This document shows, piece after piece, positions 9,618 through 18,196 of a DNA stretch of 64,000 nucleotides (its first letter is position 1; each line of letters starts with the position of its first letter). The position numbers and the translations under genes are program-made. The DNA is from Ww85 sp963745765 (GTDB lineage Bacteria > Desulfobacterota > Desulfobulbia > Desulfobulbales > Desulfocapsaceae): positions 62,001 through 126,000 of the forward strand of contig CAVUYQ010000033.1 of assembly GCA_963745765.1 (NCBI GenBank). Reading direction: 5' to 3'. A model generated the notes under the pieces. The model was not told the origin of the DNA. It did no database searches and saw only the letters and a program-made list of their open reading frames with translations.

Positions 9618-10286
9618 TCAAGGACCCTCTGCAAGCCTCAAAGCTCCCTGAACGGTAAGGATTTTCTCGGTAAGCAGTTTCAGCACTATCCCGTAGATCG
9701 GCAGGAACAGGAAGATACTGACGACAAGTTTGAAAGCATAGTCAGCCAGCGCAATTTCAGGCCAGTGTAGGGCCATGAACCCATCGGAGCTTGCGTAGAA
9801 GGCCAGCCAGTAGAATACCACGGTGTCAACCAGGTTCCCGGCAATCGTCGATGCGGAGGGGGCGACCCACCAGCGGTGATGACGTCTGAGATAGGAAAAA
9901 ACGCTGATATCAAGAAGCTGTCCCATCACGTAGGCGGTGAAACTGGCAATCGCAATGCGGAAGACGAAGACATTCAGTGTCGCCAGGCCGGCGAATCCCT
10001 GGAAGCCGCCTTCAAAAAACACTATCGATACCACGTAGGATGCCAGCAGCGCCGGCAGCATGGCGCCAAAAATAATCTTGCGTGCCTGTGCCGAACCGAA
10101 AATCCGTACGGTCAGATCGGTTGCCAGGTAGACCAGCGGGAAACTGAAGGTGCCCCAGGTCGTAAACAGGCCGAACAACTGGAACGGGATCTGTACCAGG
10201 TAGTTGCTTGCGGCGATAATGAGAATATGAAAACTGACGAGAACCAGCAGGGCACGTTTTGTCTGTGCCGTCGTGAGAGAAAGCAT
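9618..10286 (-). CDS. yhhQ: Queuosine precursor transporter (QPTR/YhhQ family)
   Basis: 222 residues with about six hydrophobic membrane segments. Family features include the early NYLVQIPF region, FSFPLVYLATDLTVRIFG, and AGNLVDTVVFYWLAFY. YhhQ-family proteins import queuosine precursors (preQ0 or preQ1) for tRNA modification. A preQ1-I-like riboswitch just upstream of the start independently supports this role. The ribosome binding site AAGGAT is 5-10 bases before ATG and is part of the riboswitch. No other queuosine genes are in the window. Confidence 0.9.
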   Translation of the reverse strand: MLSLTTAQTKRALLVLVSFHILIIAASNYLVQIPFQLFGLFTTWGTFSFPLVYLATDLTVRIFGSAQARKIIFGAMLPALLASYVVSIVFFEGGFQGFAGLATLNVFVFRIAIASFTAYVMGQLLDISVFSYLRRHHRWWVAPSASTIAGNLVDTVVFYWLAFYASSDGFMALHWPEIALADYAFKLVVSIFLFLPIYGIVLKLLTEKILTVQGALRLAEGP

Positions 10287-10293
10287 AGGGTAT

Positions 10294-10323
10294 CCTTTTT
10301 TTGATCGGGGTGAGGGAACCCGA
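10294..10323 (-). promoter_or_regulatory. preQ1-I-like riboswitch before the queuosine transporter
   Basis: Read on the minus strand, UCGGG (10323-10319) pairs with CCCGA (10309-10305). The loop UUC is followed by CCU (10315-10313), which can pair with AGG (10296-10294) after an A-rich tail of UC and seven A, forming the H-type pseudoknot of class preQ1-I. An unpaired C (10310) sits where the ligand-binding C is found. The AGG is also the Shine-Dalgarno sequence, so binding of preQ1 should hide it and repress translation. The assignment is by eye, but the match of every element plus the gene behind it is strong. Confidence 0.75.
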
Positions 10324-10671
10324 GCAACCGGTGGAATTTTTCTTTTTAATCTTTCAGCTACTATATGCTCTGAAGGTGGCGTTTCATAGCACGATTTGTC
10401 CCCGCCGGCAATTTTTATTTGGAACGCATTAAGGACATACTCGTAAAAAGTCTATTGCACGCCAAAAGATGGCCAAGTAAAAACACAGATAAACAAGGAG
10501 TGGTAGTTTTTCCGGCACTCGGCATACAGGTAGTATGCCGAGTGCCGGAAAAAGTTCCACGACGCAGTAGATTGAAGTTTTTACGACGCCATCTTTAAGG
10601 AATAACGGTGAAAATTGAGATCCGATCCGGTCAGAGCCTTGTCTCGGTCGCATCATGATAAAAAATGTTTA
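10324..10671. other. Intergenic region with palindromic sequences
   Basis: No gene is supported here; a 75-residue minus frame at 10429-10656 lacks features. The region holds the hairpin at 10507-10553 and, outside it, an imperfect inverted pair (TCGTAAAAAGTC near 10441 and GAAGTTTTTACGA near 10573), so 10430-10600 may be one palindromic repeat unit. Confidence 0.4.
10507..10553. repeat. 20-bp perfect inverted repeat hairpin
   Basis: Positions 10507-10526 pair perfectly with 10534-10553 around a 7-base loop. The arms begin with five T and end with five A, so on either strand the stem is followed by a T-run. It may be a bidirectional terminator or the core of a palindromic repeat. Confidence 0.8.
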
Positions 10672-11028
10672 TTATCCGACAGGCTCCCAGTCGTGATCTT
10701 TAACCGGCTCAATCCTGGTCGACTGCAGGTAAGAAACGGTTTGCCGATCAGGCGGCTGAACCGGATCAGACGCTGTCTGGCTAATCAAGTTGTCAGTAGA
10801 CGGGGCACCGGGCAGTTGGCAGTGATAGACTCCCACTGCACAGCGGCGTACTGTGCGCCTCGCCACACCGGCAACACTGACCGGAGTGAGCGGGCGCCCC
10901 ACCCGGGCTTCAACTGCCGGCACAAGGTATCGGGATCCCGGAACGGAGAACTGCTCGCCCATTTCAGCTGCAAAGGTAAACAAGAGGCCGGCAACCAGGA
11001 TGACACTTCCGATGGCAAAAATCTTCAT
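10672..11028 (-). CDS. Small exported protein with RPLTPVSVAGVARRTVRR motif
   Basis: 118 residues. A hydrophobic N-terminal segment (about 3-20, IGSVILVAGLLFTFAA) is a likely signal peptide or anchor. The middle holds RPLTPVSVAGVARRTVRR, a motif I recognise from small uncharacterised proteins encoded beside DUF2092 genes in Desulfobacterota and relatives. The start overlaps the stop of the upstream DUF2092 gene by ATGA, so the two are translationally coupled. The last codons and stop (GAGCCTGTCGGATAA) coincide with a dispersed repeat found at other gene ends here. Function unknown; an envelope partner of the DUF2092 protein is likely. Confidence 0.7.
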   Translation of the reverse strand: MKIFAIGSVILVAGLLFTFAAEMGEQFSVPGSRYLVPAVEARVGRPLTPVSVAGVARRTVRRCAVGVYHCQLPGAPSTDNLISQTASDPVQPPDRQTVSYLQSTRIEPVKDHDWEPVG

Positions 11029-11834
11029 TTTGTCTCTCCTTTCATAAAGTTATCAGGTAAACCACCAGAACCTTCAAGTTCTTTCACGTCGACCATTTTG
11101 GCCTTGCTTGAATTTGTAAAACTGAAATCTGCTGCTGCCACAGCACTACCACGCTTCCAGTTCCTCGTCTGAATGGCGTAATCCGGGGAGCCACTCACTC
11201 GCTTGGAGGTAATAACATATCGGTAAGGATACGGTTGATCTCCCTGCCCGATCCATATCTGCCAGTCGACATCGTCCGTTCGAAAAGCAAGATGATCGCA
11301 TTCGATTCCGCCAATCACGCCGCTACCAAGATCCTTTATGTCAATGACTCCGGCCATCATATTCTCGTAGGGATTCGAAAGCAGCAGATCAGCCGCAGGC
11401 AGTGGTCGGTTGTATGTCTCTTGCAGCTCGTTAACCAGGTTATCGAGTGTGCCAGGCAGATCAATCTGTGAGTAAAGATTGAGGTTTTTGCCAAGCAGCG
11501 TCAGTATCTTGCCATCAAAAAACAGCTCTATATCGGCAAATCCCCCAGTGCGGGTGACACGAATCTTGTCGGGCCTGTTGAGGACCAGACTGCCTGAGCT
11601 AGCCAGGGATAGTTTCTGTCCCTCCGTCGTGATGACATCGAGAATTGCATCAAAATCAAAGGAGAGTGACTGTTGAGCCACCATGAAATCCGACATTGTC
11701 TTGAGTATTCTTCTGGCATCCGATTCATCTGCCTTAGCCCCGGCAGAGGTACCGAGGATAATGACCAGAGAGAGCAGTGTCGCATACATCCAGCACGTAA
11801 ACCTTTTTACTGATGCGTAACCTTGAATGTCCAT
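11025..11834 (-). CDS. DUF2092 periplasmic protein (LolA-like fold)
   Basis: 269 residues with an N-terminal membrane/signal segment (about 14-32, ending near AGAKA). The mature part carries DUF2092 features: ARRILKTMSDFMVAQQSLSF, LVLNRPDKIRVTRTGGFAD, and a second half with WQIWIGQGDQPYPYRYVITS. DUF2092 proteins have a LolA/LppX-like half barrel and are thought to bind lipids or lipoproteins in the periplasm. It is first in a two-gene operon with the small exported protein. Function by family only. Confidence 0.8.
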   Translation of the reverse strand: MDIQGYASVKRFTCWMYATLLSLVIILGTSAGAKADESDARRILKTMSDFMVAQQSLSFDFDAILDVITTEGQKLSLASSGSLVLNRPDKIRVTRTGGFADIELFFDGKILTLLGKNLNLYSQIDLPGTLDNLVNELQETYNRPLPAADLLLSNPYENMMAGVIDIKDLGSGVIGGIECDHLAFRTDDVDWQIWIGQGDQPYPYRYVITSKRVSGSPDYAIQTRNWKRGSAVAAADFSFTNSSKAKMVDVKELEGSGGLPDNFMKGETK

Positions 11835-11997
11835 TTTTGTCTACCTCTTTGAATGTTTATCTTTAACCGGTTGAGCGCAGGTAATAAGCAGTCGCTTTGT
11901 TCGCTTCCCCTGATTATTTCCGGATTTCTCCTCCCTTCTCATTTAATCTCCAAAAGCTAATCATTTTTTTTTGTATTATTAAAGTTTATTACGGAAG

Positions 11998-12087
11998 ATT
12001 ATGTGACAGTATGGAAAATTATGTGACAGTATACCTAATGCCAACGTAAACATCCTGCGGAAAAGCCGCAGGATGTTTACGTTGGCA
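11998..12087. repeat. REP-like repeat with 22-bp perfect hairpin
   Basis: ATTATGTGACAGTAT occurs twice (about 11998 and 12015). It is followed by a perfect 22-bp inverted repeat, 12039-12060 against 12066-12087, with loop AAAAG. A related copy, ATTATGGTGACAGTATACG followed by AACATCCTGCGG, is at 13684-13735. The GTGACAGTATAC core resembles palindromes mobilised by REP-associated tyrosine transposases; no such transposase is in the window. Confidence 0.8.
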
Positions 12088-12110
12088 GGAAAAGACAGGA
12101 GACTTACTGG

Positions 12111-12809
12111 ATGAGAGAGGGGTTGGACACTAAACATCTCCAGACCATTTATAACCATATCGCCAAACGGTATGATTTCCAACACGCTATCATCACGGCC
12201 AAATCTGATCAGCGGGGACGTAGAATGGTGGTCGAGAGGACCGTTCAGCCCGGTGACCATGTTCTGGATTGTGGAGCAGGAACCGGCAGTACCTCCTTTC
12301 TGGCAGCCCAAAAAGTCGGCCCTGACGGTCACGTAACCCTATTTGATCTAAGTGATGGCATGTTAACAGTCGCCAAAGAAAAGGCCAACGTATTGGGACT
12401 GCAAGATCGCGTAACATTCCACACGGGGAATATGTTTAACTTGACCTTTGAGGATGGGTACTTTGACGCTGTTCTTTCTACCTATAGTATGTGTCCTTTA
12501 TACGACCCGGCCAAAGGTGTCTTGGAGCTATTTCGTGTTCTTAAAGCTGGGGGACGGGCTGGGGTGGCTCACTCCACAGAACCATCAAATCCCTTGATGC
12601 GCTGGCTGGCAGACCGAATTGAAGACCTGGCCTGGCACATTCCGACCCTCTCGATGGGATGCCGGGCGGTATCCGTTTTGCCAACCTTGAAGCAGGCCGG
12701 CGCGACAGTGACATTTCATCGCCTTATCGGGGTGCCGTTGTGGCCGTTTGAGGTCTTTGTGGTAGAGAAACCAAAAGTACGGTGGGAAAAGAAAGTGAGA
12801 CAATTTTGA
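12111..12809 (+). CDS. Class I SAM-dependent methyltransferase (UbiE/MenG-like)
   Basis: 232 residues. Motif I is VLDCGAGTGSTSFLAA at about 50, motif II region is LFDLSDGMLTVAKEKA, and the post-motif FEDGYFDAVLSTYSMCPL follows, all in UbiE/COQ5-like order. The substrate cannot be read from sequence; quinone precursors or small molecules are possible. It is flanked by REP-like repeats (11998-12087 and 13684-13735) together with the marC-like gene, so the pair may be a separate block. A start at ATG 12111 is preceded by AGGAGA at about 12097, which supports it. Confidence 0.8.
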   Translation: MREGLDTKHLQTIYNHIAKRYDFQHAIITAKSDQRGRRMVVERTVQPGDHVLDCGAGTGSTSFLAAQKVGPDGHVTLFDLSDGMLTVAKEKANVLGLQDRVTFHTGNMFNLTFEDGYFDAVLSTYSMCPLYDPAKGVLELFRVLKAGGRAGVAHSTEPSNPLMRWLADRIEDLAWHIPTLSMGCRAVSVLPTLKQAGATVTFHRLIGVPLWPFEVFVVEKPKVRWEKKVRQF

Positions 12810-12851
12810 AAAATGATACAATACTCTGATAGAAGAGGATACAGAACTTAT

Positions 12852-12886
12852 GGGTACCCTGAATAATTCGATTATTCAAGGTGGCC
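12852..12886. repeat. GGGTACC-TGAATAAT dispersed palindrome
   Basis: GGGTACCCTGAATAAT, a 3-base loop, then its near-perfect reverse complement ATTATTCAAGGTGGCC. It lies 43 bases after the methyltransferase stop. Other copies of this family are at 15041, 19199, 21377, 22042-22108, 42517-42551 and 63074-63150. Confidence 0.75.
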
Positions 12887-13001
12887 TAATATCGAAGTAT
12901 CAAAAAGTAATTTTCAGGATATTAAACTTTTAATAACAGGATAATGCACCGGATAGACCGGTGATCATCATGTTGATGAAAAATATTTTAGTGATAATCT
13001 G

Positions 13002-13634
13002 ATGATTGAAACGGCAAGCTTGGCCTTGGCAACTTTCTTTGCAACGATTGGCCCAATCGACGTTGCTGCTGTCTTTGCTGCGCTGACGGCGACTGGAACG
13101 CCAGAGTATAAGCGATCGATGGCCATCCGAGCGACGGTGATTGCTTCAATAATTCTGCTCACTTTCGCTCTAGGTGGCAAGCTCATCTTAGCTAGTCTTG
13201 GTATATCTCTCGCTGCCTTGAGGACGGCTGGCGGGATATTGCTGTTGCTCATTGGCATTGATATGGTGTTCGCGCGCTCATCCGGCGGCACCTCGACGAC
13301 AGACGAAGAAGAGCGCGAAGCGATATCGAAACAGGATATTTCTATTTTCCCGATAGCTACGCCACTCATCGCGGGTCCTGGTGCTATGGGTGCGGCTATT
13401 CTGTTGATGGCAAATGCAGAAGGAGATCTAAAACGGCAAGTAATTGTTGTTGCCTCGCTCCTTGCCATTTTGTTACTCACCGGTATAGCATTGCTGCTTG
13501 CAAGCAAAATTCATCAGCTGCTCGGTGTCACTGGCATGCATGTAATAAGTAGAATTATGGGCGTTTTGCTGTCTGCTTTGGCAGTTCAGTTCATTTTTGA
13601 TGGTATTAAACAAAGTGGTGTGTTTGGCACTTGA
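13002..13634 (+). CDS. MarC family integral membrane protein
   Basis: 210 residues with six predicted membrane helices. Family signatures are FFATIGPIDVAAVFAAL near the N terminus and ISIFPIATPLIAGPGAMGAA in the middle, both typical of MarC/UPF0056 proteins, often annotated as NAAT-type transporters although transport is unproven for most. A charged loop (TTDEEEREAISKQD) separates the two halves. A second, divergent MarC-like gene is at 35888-36490. ATG 13002 is used; no strong Shine-Dalgarno is visible. Confidence 0.85.
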   Translation: MIETASLALATFFATIGPIDVAAVFAALTATGTPEYKRSMAIRATVIASIILLTFALGGKLILASLGISLAALRTAGGILLLLIGIDMVFARSSGGTSTTDEEEREAISKQDISIFPIATPLIAGPGAMGAAILLMANAEGDLKRQVIVVASLLAILLLTGIALLLASKIHQLLGVTGMHVISRIMGVLLSALAVQFIFDGIKQSGVFGT

Positions 13635-13683
13635 CTGCAAACTTAAACCATCTTACCAGGGCATCCAATCGACTCGCCTAGAC

Positions 13684-13735
13684 AAATTATGGTGACAGTA
13701 TACGTAATTCCAAGCAAAACATCCTGCGGACAAGC
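13684..13735 (+). repeat. REP-like repeat, second copy
   Basis: ATTATGGTGACAGTATACG, then TAATTCCAAGC and AACATCCTGCGG. It aligns with the left half of the repeat at 11998-12060 but lacks the complete second arm. It brackets the methyltransferase-MarC pair together with that copy. Confidence 0.65.
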
Positions 13736-13944
13736 TGAAACAATATTACTATCCAGTATCAAGTTATGGAGGGTGCCCAAGGTTCTTAAAATACAAGGGA
13801 GAAGCAGGGGGGACCGTGGAAATCATGGCTTGGGTTATGCTCTATCCTCTCAGTTTGGGGACGACAACAGAGCTCGGCATGTAACCGCATTACGGGAACT
13901 CTCCGGGCGGAGCAGTCAAGGGGACGGAACTCTGTAGGTGTAAA

Positions 13945-14980
13945 ATGAATTACATGATGCAGCGGGGAAAAATGACACGAATTGATTTTACCGACATAGA
14001 AGGCATCAAAGTCGGCCACGCCCATGATCTATCTGCAGCAACGGGCTGCACCGTCATCATCGCCCCTGGAGGTGCGACAGTAGGCGTTGACGTACGGGGG
14101 GGCGCTCCGGGGACACGGGAAACAGATCTTTTAAGCCCCGTCAATCTCGTACAGAAAATCCACGGGATACTCCTGACCGGGGGGAGTGCCTTCGGCCTGG
14201 ATGCTGCAGCCGGAGTTATGCAATACCTTGAGGAGCATGCTATTGGCTTTGACGTTCAGGTTGCTAAAGTACCTATCGTGTGCGGTGCTGCGCTGTTCGA
14301 TCTCATGATCGGTGATCCGAGGATCAGACCCGATAAGGCGATGGGGTATCGGGCATGCATGAATGCCGGCTTCGCATCGCTTGAACAGGGCAATGTCGGT
14401 GCCGGAACAGGTGCTACTGTTGGAAAGATTCGCGGCATGGGACGGGCCATGAAAAGCGGCTTCGGTCATTTCGCTTTTCATATCGGAGAACTGAAGGTTG
14501 GGGCCCTCGTTGCCGTCAACTGCCTTGGAGATGTGGTTGATCCCCAGACCGGCGGAAAATTGGCCGGCCTTCTCAGCGAAAACCTGCAATCATTCGATAA
14601 TACGGAAGAAACATTAATCTCTTCATATGCTGATATAGGTAATCTTTTCAGCGGCAACACCACCATCGGTGTTGTCGCGACAAATGCGTCCCTTACTAAA
14701 GCACAGGCCACAAAACTCGCCTCCATGGCCCATAACGGTTACGCCAGGACATTACGCCCGGCCCATACCATGTTCGATGGTGACACCATCTTTGCCATGT
14801 CAACCGGCAGTGTCGAAGCAGACCTGAGTCAGTGTAGGGACTCTTGCAGCGATAGCCATGGAGCGGGCTGTCCTGGCAGCCCTGGAGAATTCAGGACCGC
14901 TCTGCGGTCTTCTCTGCTGCGCTGACTTGAAGGCGAAACAAAAAGATGACAAAACTTGTGACAAGGGTCAAAAGGAATAA
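13945..14980 (+). CDS. P1 family peptidase (DmpA-type, S58), frameshifted near the C terminus
   Basis: Matches the P1/DmpA aminopeptidase family, Ntn-type enzymes that self-cleave at a Gly-Ser or similar site. Seen: IEGIKVGHAHDLSAATGCTV at the N terminus, DVRGGAPGTRETDLL, ILLTGGSAFGLDAAAGVMQY, and GNTTIGVVATNASL, where the conserved Asn-Ala/Thr region precedes the nucleophile. The frame is open to 14925, but from about 14830 the conserved ending (TLAAIAMERAVLAALENSG) lies in the next frame and ends with TAA at 14978-14980, so one base has been gained or lost near 14830. ATG 13972, with GGGGA before it, is an alternative start. Confidence 0.8.
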
Positions 14981-15040
14981 CCTAATCATCATCCACCGGG
15001 GAGAACCGGCCAGCGTCTTGCGTCGGTTGCTTGCCGATCA

Positions 15041-15055
15041 TAATTCAAGGTGGCC
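15041..15055 (-). repeat. Copy of the GGCCACCTTGAATTA repeat
   Basis: TAATTCAAGGTGGCC matches one arm of the dispersed palindrome family. It lies about 60 bases after the P1 peptidase end and has no clear second arm. Confidence 0.5.
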
Positions 15056-15153
15056 CTGAGCTCTTCCTGCCGGTTCACCGGCAACCTGGAATGACCGCCG
15101 AACCATCAAAAAAAAATTGTATATGAGGTATTTATCTTAACAAGAAGGGAATA

Positions 15154-15513
15154 ATGGAAACGATAGATCTAAAAGACAAATTTTCACAATTTAGTGATTT
15201 CTGGAGCCCAAAAATAGTTGGTGAACTCAATGGTCAGCTGGTGAAACTGGCAAAATTGAAAGGGGAATTTGTCTGGCATCACCATGAGAATGAAGATGAA
15301 CTCTTTATGGTAATAAAAGGCAGCCTGACAATCAAAACGAGAGATAAGGATATTCAGCTAGCTGAAGGCCAATTCTTTATTATTCCAAGAGGTGTAGAAC
15401 ATATGCCTGTGGCCGATGAAGAATGCCATGTCCTGCTTTTTGAGCCGGATACTGTCCTCAATACCGGTAATGTGGTGAATGAAAGAACTGTTCAATTTAT
15501 TGAAAAAATATAG
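15154..15513 (+). CDS. Cupin domain protein
   Basis: 119 residues, one cupin domain. The metal-binding motif 1 is WHHHENEDELFMVIKGSLTI, with His-His/Glu ligands, and motif 2 is IPRGVEHMPVADEECHVLLF. Small single-domain cupins of this type bind a metal and can be isomerases, dioxygenases or sensors; the sequence does not show which. AGAAGGGAATA lies before ATG 15154. It is 50 bases before the radical SAM gene and may be cotranscribed with it. Confidence 0.85.
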   Translation: METIDLKDKFSQFSDFWSPKIVGELNGQLVKLAKLKGEFVWHHHENEDELFMVIKGSLTIKTRDKDIQLAEGQFFIIPRGVEHMPVADEECHVLLFEPDTVLNTGNVVNERTVQFIEKI

Positions 15514-15563
15514 AAATCAACAGAGATTACTCTTTGATAGAGCATAAAAACAGACTTTTAAAG

Positions 15564-16304
15564 ATGAGAATTCTTCTCACATACCCTTATTGTCTGGAAG
15601 ATCGAATCCATGCGGAAAACGTCGAGAGCATGCCCATCGGCATCTACTATGTGGCGGCTCTTTTAAAGGAAAAAAATTATGATGTCGAAATCATCAACTG
15701 GCAGAAACTCGGCCGGACTCCTGAAGAGATAAGGGCTATACTCATCGAAAAGAGCCCTGATGTAATCGGGTTTTCCATTCTCCAGGCAAACCGGTGGGGC
15801 GGCATCGAAATAGCAAAGGTTGCAAAACAGGTCAACCCGGACGTGAAAATTGTCTTCGGCGGCATCACCCCCACATTTCTCTGGAAACATTTCCTCACTC
15901 ACTTCCCTGAAATAGACTGCATTATTCGAGGAGAAGGTGAATATACCTTTCTCGAATTGATACAATGTTACGAAAAAAAGGAATTCGAAAGCATCGGCGT
16001 CATTCCTGGAATCGCCTTCCGGGAGAACCACATTCCGGTAAAAAACCGGGATTCCGAACCCGTTCAAAACCTTGACGAACTACCCAATCCAGCGAAATAT
16101 TACCCCTTTAATCACCTGGCCCTGACGCGAGGCTGTCCCGGGAACTGCACATTCTGCGGTTCCCCTCAATTTTGGGGACAGAAGGTACGATTTCACTCGA
16201 CCGGCTACTTTGTTGACCAGCTTGAACTTCAATACAGAAGAGGCATCACCTTTTTCCTTATTTCAGACGACACCTTCACCTTCAAAAAAGAGCGGGTAAT
16301 TGAA
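15564..16304 (+). pseudogene. B12-binding radical SAM/TPR protein, N-terminal part (IS-interrupted)
   Basis: An N-terminal cobalamin-binding domain (SMPIGIYYVAALLKEKNYDV, then IGFSILQANRWGG and VKIVFGGITPTF) is followed by the radical SAM cysteines in LTRGCPGNCTFCGSP. The frame runs into the insertion element and stops at 16328. Removing 16305-18196 joins GAA (ending 16304) to ATC (starting 18197) in frame, continuing the protein into the C-terminal part. Start ATG 15564 (MRILLTYPYC) is preferred over an upstream TTG at 15534. In such enzymes the 4Fe-4S cluster cleaves SAM, and B12 may carry a methyl group; the product is unknown. Confidence 0.85.
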
Positions 16305-18196
16305 TCTGATGGACACGTAAAAAGCTAAAACGCCATTTTCAACCGATCCAACCGATTCGGCTGAAAGTTTAAATAAAATGCGACGTATTCTCGTAAACGT
16401 CGCTTCAATTGCTCTTTGATAAGACAACAGACAGCCAAGACGGCCCAAAAAACACCACATAGTGGTACCTGTGGTTCATTTTGCCACTTTCTGTGCCGAC
16501 TGGCCCTGAAAATGTTGACACCTATGGCCTTCATTACTGCGGCAAAACATACTGCCTTCATGCCGCGTACCCGAAGGTGCTTGACACCCGTGCGCCGGTC
16601 GAACTCAGACATGGTCGCTTCGACTCCAGCCCTGAACCTGTACTTATCCTTGAATAAGGCCGTGGGCTCAATGCGTTTGCGGCAGGCAAGGCGAATATCT
16701 TTGTGTTTATAGCGGATGTAATAGGCCTTTTTTCCTTTGCAGATGGGGCATTGTTTAAATACAGGACAATTGGAGCAAACACTTGGTGTAAAGGATGCAC
16801 TGAAGCCGGTTGATATTTTTTTCACCCTGCTCGGGGCAAAACCTTGAGGGCAGGAAGTGATCCAGCCCTGATCGTTGATGGTAAAATCGGCAAGGTGCAT
16901 TTTCTTCTGATTGCCAGGCATAGCCGGGGCAATCACAGTAACACAGTGCTCTTTCCGTGCTTGCTCGCAATTGCTATCGCTGCCATAGAGCGAATCAGCG
17001 AGGAGCTGCTGCGGAGACATTTCTTGTTGCTTAAGTTTTTCCAAGGCAGGCAGCAGGCTGCCGGCATCGTGTTTGTCCGCTGACTCAACGGCGACATGGG
17101 TAATCAGGGAAAGGTGTTTATCGGCACCTTCAGTGTAATTCTCAACGACCTGCACTTGATAGCCCTGTCCTTTATGGCTGCTGTAACCGGCATCCGGATC
17201 AGAGGGATTTTGCAGAGAATCCGAAGGCACATCTTTATTTGGTCTGGCGACTGCCTTTGGTTCGGTGGAACCTGTGTTATCGTCTGCGACGATGCACTGT
17301 TCCTTGAAGAGCCGAACCAGCAGCTTAAAGCTGCTCATGTCGTGGATGGATCTTTCTGAACCAAAATGCTGGGTCAGGATAAATACATCATCAGCGAGTT
17401 GGTCAAGAGTCCTGCTTGACTCTGAAGGTTTGACCATGGCGAAAAGAGATCCTTCTTTTTTGCCGAGATAGCGCCCGGTCAGGCTTTCGTCAAGTTGATC
17501 AAAGAGAATACGGTGTTGACGTTTGAGATTAACCAGGAATTTCTTGATGGTTCTCGCGAACAGCCCGATACGGCCGAGATTGCGCATATTGGATTTCACA
17601 TGCACGGAGTCCATACGCTGCTTGGACAGGTCGGCTTTGAAGAGCTTGGCTAAGGTTTGCAGTGTCTTATCAAATATTTCATTGTATGTCTCATCTGTGG
17701 ACATGAAGTTACGCATAGTCCAGAGAGATTTATGACTGATGTAGGAGGCTGCGTCAGAGGCGTTGGTGATATTGAGGGCATAGTGCCACTGGATGTTAAA
17801 ACAAAACTGTTCCACGGCTTGGTCATCGGTCAGGTCATGCATCTGTTGGAGAACCATCAGTCCCATCATCGAATAGAGTTCCTTAGTAGGACGACCATTC
17901 CATTCATGGTAGTGACTGCGCAGAGTCTCCACCGGCAGTTTGGGGAGGATTTTCTGCTGGAACAGCCCCGACCATGAGTCAACGAGAAGTTTTCGTCTCT
18001 TGGGTCCCAAATGGCCCCAGGGATCGAATATGTTAAGCTGTTTGTGGTTTTTTACATGAAACATTTATTCCCTCGTATTTATTTGAAATTACGAGATAAT
18101 ATTAATATAAAACGCGTTTTTTGGCAACAGCTAAATTTGGTTTTATGACGTAATATTAGCAGGTTGAGCTAAAAACACTTTTTACGATTCCATCAG
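16305..18196 (-). mobile_element. IS1182-like insertion sequence
   Basis: About 1.9 kb carrying one transposase. Terminal inverted repeats: CTGATGGACACGTAAAAAG at the left end, and CTGATGGAATCGTAAAAAG when the right end is read as reverse complement. Both ends are preceded by AT. No clear target duplication is visible. It splits a radical SAM gene. Confidence 0.85.
16325..18064 (-). CDS. IS1182-like DDE transposase
   Basis: 579 residues, intact. The N-terminal half resembles the DUF772 region of IS1182/IS5-type transposases (GRPTKELYSMMGLMVLQQMH, then QWHYALNI). The C-terminal half has a zinc-finger-like cysteine set (CSNCPVFKQCPICKGKKAYY) and the ending RFRAGVEATMSEFDRRTGV followed by KHLRVRGMKA, typical of DDE_Tnp_1_6. 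An intact frame and full-length ends suggest recent insertion. The terminal inverted repeats surround it closely. Confidence 0.85.
   Translation of the reverse strand: MFHVKNHKQLNIFDPWGHLGPKRRKLLVDSWSGLFQQKILPKLPVETLRSHYHEWNGRPTKELYSMMGLMVLQQMHDLTDDQAVEQFCFNIQWHYALNITNASDAASYISHKSLWTMRNFMSTDETYNEIFDKTLQTLAKLFKADLSKQRMDSVHVKSNMRNLGRIGLFARTIKKFLVNLKRQHRILFDQLDESLTGRYLGKKEGSLFAMVKPSESSRTLDQLADDVFILTQHFGSERSIHDMSSFKLLVRLFKEQCIVADDNTGSTEPKAVARPNKDVPSDSLQNPSDPDAGYSSHKGQGYQVQVVENYTEGADKHLSLITHVAVESADKHDAGSLLPALEKLKQQEMSPQQLLADSLYGSDSNCEQARKEHCVTVIAPAMPGNQKKMHLADFTINDQGWITSCPQGFAPSRVKKISTGFSASFTPSVCSNCPVFKQCPICKGKKAYYIRYKHKDIRLACRKRIEPTALFKDKYRFRAGVEATMSEFDRRTGVKHLRVRGMKAVCFAAVMKAIGVNIFRASRHRKWQNEPQVPLCGVFWAVLAVCCLIKEQLKRRLREYVAFYLNFQPNRLDRLKMAF

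Noticed and set aside
10429..10656. 75-residue minus-strand frame
   Set aside because: It runs through a perfect 20-bp palindrome and has no protein features.
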